DNA from: Neopusillimonas aromaticivorans
GTDB taxonomy: Bacteria > Pseudomonadota > Gammaproteobacteria > Burkholderiales > Burkholderiaceae_B
Assembly (NCBI RefSeq): GCF_030344915.1
Contig: NZ_CP128233.1
Coordinates: 124,001-188,000, forward strand
Direction: 5' to 3'
DNA length: 64,000 nt
Shown: positions 61,170 to 64,000 of the stretch, piece by piece
Layout of the letters: the number at the start of each line of letters is the position of its first letter
Numbering within the stretch: the stretch's first letter is position 1
The notes under the pieces: generated by a model
The model's input: only the letters and a program-made list of their open reading frames with translations
Told to the model about the DNA's origin: nothing
Databases searched by the model: none
Translations under genes and position numbers: made by a program

Positions 61170-62207
61170 TCAGGCCAGACGGCCCCAAACACGCAAACGG
61201 CTCACACCGCCATCCGGGTGCATGTTCAGTTTGACGTGGGTAACAGGGCCAATATCATTCAGGTGTTCGAGCGTGTAAAAATGCTGGTGATCGGGCTGGG
61301 CTTTTTGCTCGGGCAGCAGCACCGGCCAGAACATCGCCTGGGTAATAATGGACTGATCTGTACCATACGTGATGTTGGCCGCCTGGATCGATACCCGGTC
61401 GGGGTAATTCCCCTTGAAGTGGGCGGTGTCGACCTCGATCTTTTCGACATGAACGGCATGCGCCAGTTCGACGATACACCAGTCGTAGCCCGGCTCACGA
61501 CGACGGCGTGTTTCCCAACCATCGCCCATATTGACGCCACGGCCTGGCATGATCAGGCGAAACGGTACACCAAAGTGCGCGTCGTTATACCCCACAATGC
61601 GACCACCGGCAGCCAGCGCCGATACCTCGTGCAACTGTGCCGGATCTTTGGATGACCAGTCGGTAGCCGGTTGACCGAACACCCGGAACCGGGCCACGCC
61701 GCCATCGGGGTAAATGTTCAAACGGCAATGCGTCCAGCGACGCTCGTCGTTCAGTTCGATAAAGTGGTGCGAGCTGCTGGACAAGGTGGTGGACGGTACG
61801 ATTTCAGTCCAGACGGTATGATCATCCGGATCGCCGTCGCAGTAACAGGCCTGAACCGAGGCCGCCGGCGGAAAGTTTCCGGTGAAATGACTGGTATCAA
61901 TATCGATACCCTTGATGACACCCGAAACACCCAGCCGTACCACCGCGTGGTCGAAGCCACCATCGCGACGACGACGCGTTTCCCAACCATCCATCCATTT
62001 ACCGTGGTCGTCAAACTTGCCCACGATGAACACCGGCTCGGCGGCCTGCAACATGCGCTCGGCCGGGCCAAACCACTCGTTCGAAGATGACACCACCTTC
62101 GCACCGAAATCAGCCAGCGCCAGGTTGGCGTAACGGGTGGCAAACTCTGGAAACTCAACGCCGGGGGCATTGATGACGGTGCCTGTGGGCAAATTTGACG
62201 CGGCCAT
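61170..62207 (-). CDS. alc: Allantoicase
   Basis: About 345 residues made of two homologous allantoicase domains: each has GDGWETRRRR-type (KWMDGWETRRRR and NMGDGWETRRRR), an IDTSHFTGNFP / VDTAHFKGNYP element and a closing YPDGGVARFRVFG / HPDGGVSRLRVWG. Hydrolyses allantoate to ureidoglycolate and urea. Start at MAASNLPTGTV; the upstream 21 codons in the same frame are low-complexity and not part of the family. Confidence 0.95.
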   Translation of the reverse strand: MAASNLPTGTVINAPGVEFPEFATRYANLALADFGAKVVSSSNEWFGPAERMLQAAEPVFIVGKFDDHGKWMDGWETRRRRDGGFDHAVVRLGVSGVIKGIDIDTSHFTGNFPPAASVQACYCDGDPDDHTVWTEIVPSTTLSSSSHHFIELNDERRWTHCRLNIYPDGGVARFRVFGQPATDWSSKDPAQLHEVSALAAGGRIVGYNDAHFGVPFRLIMPGRGVNMGDGWETRRRREPGYDWCIVELAHAVHVEKIEVDTAHFKGNYPDRVSIQAANITYGTDQSIITQAMFWPVLLPEQKAQPDHQHFYTLEHLNDIGPVTHVKLNMHPDGGVSRLRVWGRLA

Positions 62208-62325
62208 TGCAGGGGCTCCTGACAAATAAAAACGGTTAAAAACAAGAAAAAGACAAAAACAAACTGACACGTTTACGTAAGGTTTCCGTTAAGTCGACCG
62301 TGCCAACATGACAAGCAAACCCGTT

Positions 62326-62847
62326 TTAGTCAGCCCCGATCAAGGCTTCCAGACGAAAGCGCCCGATGCGATAAATTTGCTGAAGGCTTTCACGTATTTC
62401 TTCATCAGGCGACAAACCGAGACGACGCTCGAACTGGTCAATGATGCCGGCACGGTCATACCCCTTGACCGCCAGAATGAACGGAAAGCCGAATTTCTCG
62501 CGGTAGGCCTGGTTGAGCTGATTCAGCCGGGCAAACTCTTCGGGCGAACACTGGTCAAGCCCGGCACCTGCTTGCTCTGAACTGGACTCGGCAGTCAGTT
62601 CGCCACGCACCGCAGCTTTGCCGGCCAGTTCGGGGTGGGCGCAGATCAGCTTCATGTGCGCTTCCGGCCCTGCATCCTGAATTTGCCGGACCATCTCGGC
62701 ATGCAGGTCGTCGAGCCGGGCAAACGGACGATGTATGGCAGCACGCTCGGCAACCCATGCCGAGTGTTCAAAAATACCGCCCAACGCCCGAACAAAATCA
62801 TCAGAAGGCAAGGTATTCAGTTGAGCAAGAGAAAGTTTTATGGTCAT
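62326..62847 (-). CDS. uraD: OHCU decarboxylase UraD
   Basis: A 173-residue enzyme decarboxylating 2-oxo-4-hydroxy-4-carboxy-5-ureidoimidazoline to S-allantoin. LPSDDFVRALGGIFEHSAWVAE, catalytic His/Glu in CAHPELAGK, and FGFPFILAVKG. Third enzyme of uricolysis. Intact frame. Confidence 0.94.
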   Translation of the reverse strand: MTIKLSLAQLNTLPSDDFVRALGGIFEHSAWVAERAAIHRPFARLDDLHAEMVRQIQDAGPEAHMKLICAHPELAGKAAVRGELTAESSSEQAGAGLDQCSPEEFARLNQLNQAYREKFGFPFILAVKGYDRAGIIDQFERRLGLSPDEEIRESLQQIYRIGRFRLEALIGAD

Positions 62848-62963
62848 TCCTGCCTCGGGTAAATGATTGCGTTAATCGTTTAAGCGCCGCTGATAAATGG
62901 TGGCGTTAGTCATCAAGGTGTCGTTGATTTCGTTTAGATTGCCTCGACGTTGAGGAAGTTTCA

Positions 62964-63902
62964 CTATCGCCGCCCATTGCCGATCGTGGAAGGGTGGTGC
63001 TCGATCCAGTGGCGCGCGATATCAACCCGGCGACAGATCCAGACGTTCTGATGGCTCTGGATATAGTCGAGAAAGCGCTGCAAGGATGCAAAGCGGCCGG
63101 GCCGCCCGATCAACCGGCAATGCAAGCCTATCGACAACATTTTGGGCTGTGTTTCGCCTTCGGCGTAAAGCACATCGAACGCATCTTTAAGATAGGTGAA
63201 GAACTGTTCACCGGTGTTGAAACCCTGGGCTGTCGCGAACCGCATGTCGTTGGTATCAAGGGTGTACGGGACAACCAGATGCGGATGTGACCGGCCACTC
63301 TCTAGCTCGACCGGCATCCAGAAAGGCAGGTCATCGCCGTAGTAATCGGAATCGTATAAAAAACCACCTTCTTCGACGACCAGCTTGCGTGTATTGGGGC
63401 TGTCGCGACCGGTGTACCAGCCCAGAGGGTGTTCACCCGTAAGGGCCTGAATGACCTCAACGCAACGCGCCATATGCTCGCGCTCAAGCGACTCGGGGGC
63501 TGACTGATAATGAATCCAGCGGTAGCCATGGCAGGCAATTTCATGCCCCAGCTCGACAAACGCCTGCGCGACTTCGGGATGACGCTCAAGGGCCATCCCC
63601 ACGCCGAAAACGGTCAAGGGCAGGCCGCGTCGTTCAAACTCGCGCAAAATGCGCCACACCCCGGCCCGCGAACCGTATTCGTAAATGGATTCCATTGACA
63701 TATGGCGCTCGGGATAAGCAGCCGCCCCAATGATTTCCGACAAAAACTGCTCGGACGCCGTATCGCCATGCAACACACAGTTCTCGCCACCCTCTTCGTA
63801 ATTCAGGACAAACTGAACCGCCACCCGCGCTCGCCCGGGCCACACCACCTGGGGTAGCTGACGCCCGTAACCCACAAGATCGCGAGGATAATTTTGACGC
63901 AT
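62964..63902 (-). CDS. puuE: Allantoinase PuuE (polysaccharide-deacetylase fold)
   Basis: A 312-residue metal-independent allantoinase of the PuuE type, opening S-allantoin to allantoate. Opening YPRDLVGYGRQLPQVVWPG, NYEEGGENCVLHGD, ELGHEIACHGYRW and the C-terminal IGLHCRLIGRPGRFASLQRF. It fills the step between UraD and Alc and takes the place of the AllB amidohydrolase. First of the minus-strand puuE-uraD pair. Confidence 0.93.
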   Translation of the reverse strand: MRQNYPRDLVGYGRQLPQVVWPGRARVAVQFVLNYEEGGENCVLHGDTASEQFLSEIIGAAAYPERHMSMESIYEYGSRAGVWRILREFERRGLPLTVFGVGMALERHPEVAQAFVELGHEIACHGYRWIHYQSAPESLEREHMARCVEVIQALTGEHPLGWYTGRDSPNTRKLVVEEGGFLYDSDYYGDDLPFWMPVELESGRSHPHLVVPYTLDTNDMRFATAQGFNTGEQFFTYLKDAFDVLYAEGETQPKMLSIGLHCRLIGRPGRFASLQRFLDYIQSHQNVWICRRVDIARHWIEHHPSTIGNGRR

Positions 63903-63914
63903 GAGGACTCCTGA

Positions 63915-64000
63915 TTAACGTTTGACACTGAATGCGGACCAAGGATCGGGACGTACCGGCGTCGAGTGGTGGCCAACGCGATCTTCACAATCTTCAAGGT
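63915..64000 (-). CDS. C-terminal end of a gene running off the right edge
   Basis: On the minus strand an open frame enters from beyond 64000 and stops at TAA 63917-63915, with 27 visible residues ending WSAFSVKR. Twelve bp separate it from puuE, so it probably lies in the same operon. A purine permease or another uricolytic gene would fit the context, but the visible part is too short to identify. Confidence 0.4.
   Translation of the reverse strand, partial: LEDCEDRVGHHSTPVRPDPWSAFSVKR

Noticed and set aside
1..64000. CRISPR arrays, tRNA and rRNA genes, prophage
   Set aside because: Looked for regularly spaced repeats, cloverleaf ends and phage structural motifs; none were seen. The only tandem repeat is the two-copy 21-mer at 46081.

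Overview
This window looks like chromosome of a betaproteobacterium of the order Burkholderiales, most likely Alcaligenaceae or a close relative. That is inferred from the gene order rodZ-ispG-hisS-yfgM-bamB-der-hfq-hflX-hflK-hflC-hisZ-purA, the rpsU-dnaG-rpoD operon, and the moderately GC-rich codon use. No rRNA, tRNA, CRISPR array or prophage was recognised.

Reading frames show a systematic defect. I infer 28 single-base deletions, nearly all in short homopolymers, and they break essential genes (rpoD, dnaG, hisS, alaS, trmD, purA, hfq) as well as accessory ones. Adding one base restores a family-typical protein each time. They are best read as consensus sequencing errors, so these genes are annotated as whole CDSs with the break position noted. 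Only two loci look truly broken: an IS21-interrupted lipoprotein gene and a decayed response-regulator remnant.

Layout. 1-3.5 kb: a partial gene, a GNAT acetyltransferase, an exported beta-carbonic anhydrase, a small DM9-type secreted protein, and a VCBS/cadherin-like surface protein with a probable c-di-GMP-I riboswitch and leader terminator. 4.1-12.2 kb: the most unusual locus, an apparent operon pairing a three-part biotin-dependent carboxylase (AccB-type carrier, AccC-type biotin carboxylase, pyruvate-carboxylase-type carboxyltransferase with altered active-site motif) with an HAD phosphatase, a two-subunit PEP-synthase/phenylphosphate-synthase-like phosphotransferase lacking the PEP/pyruvate domain, and a Crp/Fnr regulator. 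I infer ATP-dependent phosphoryl activation of a small molecule linked to its carboxylation; the substrate is unknown. 12.2-18.2 kb: two large hybrid histidine kinases, one ending in REC-REC-GGDEF and the other in an HPt domain, plausibly one phosphorelay making c-di-GMP. 18.3-21.8 kb: photolyase, a secreted nuclease, a luciferase-like monooxygenase, a DUF3820 protein.

21.8-42.7 kb is a long minus-strand housekeeping block: rpoD, dnaG, rpsU, a purine phosphoribosyltransferase, purA, hisZ, hflC, hflK, hflX, hfq, hisC, der, bamB, yfgM, hisS, ispG, rodZ, rlmN, ndk. valS follows on the plus strand, preceded by a leader terminator/attenuator. 45.7-51 kb is accessory: a 194-bp imperfect palindrome, a tandem repeat, a class III sirtuin, and a lipoprotein gene cut in two by a complete IS21-family element with 6-bp target duplications. 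51-55.8 kb carries trmD, rimM, rpsP (no rplS beside trmD), a TusA-like gene and alaS. 55.8-64 kb is a purine-catabolism cluster (xdhABC, allA, alc, uraD, puuE) from xanthine to glyoxylate, with the urate-oxidising step not in view.
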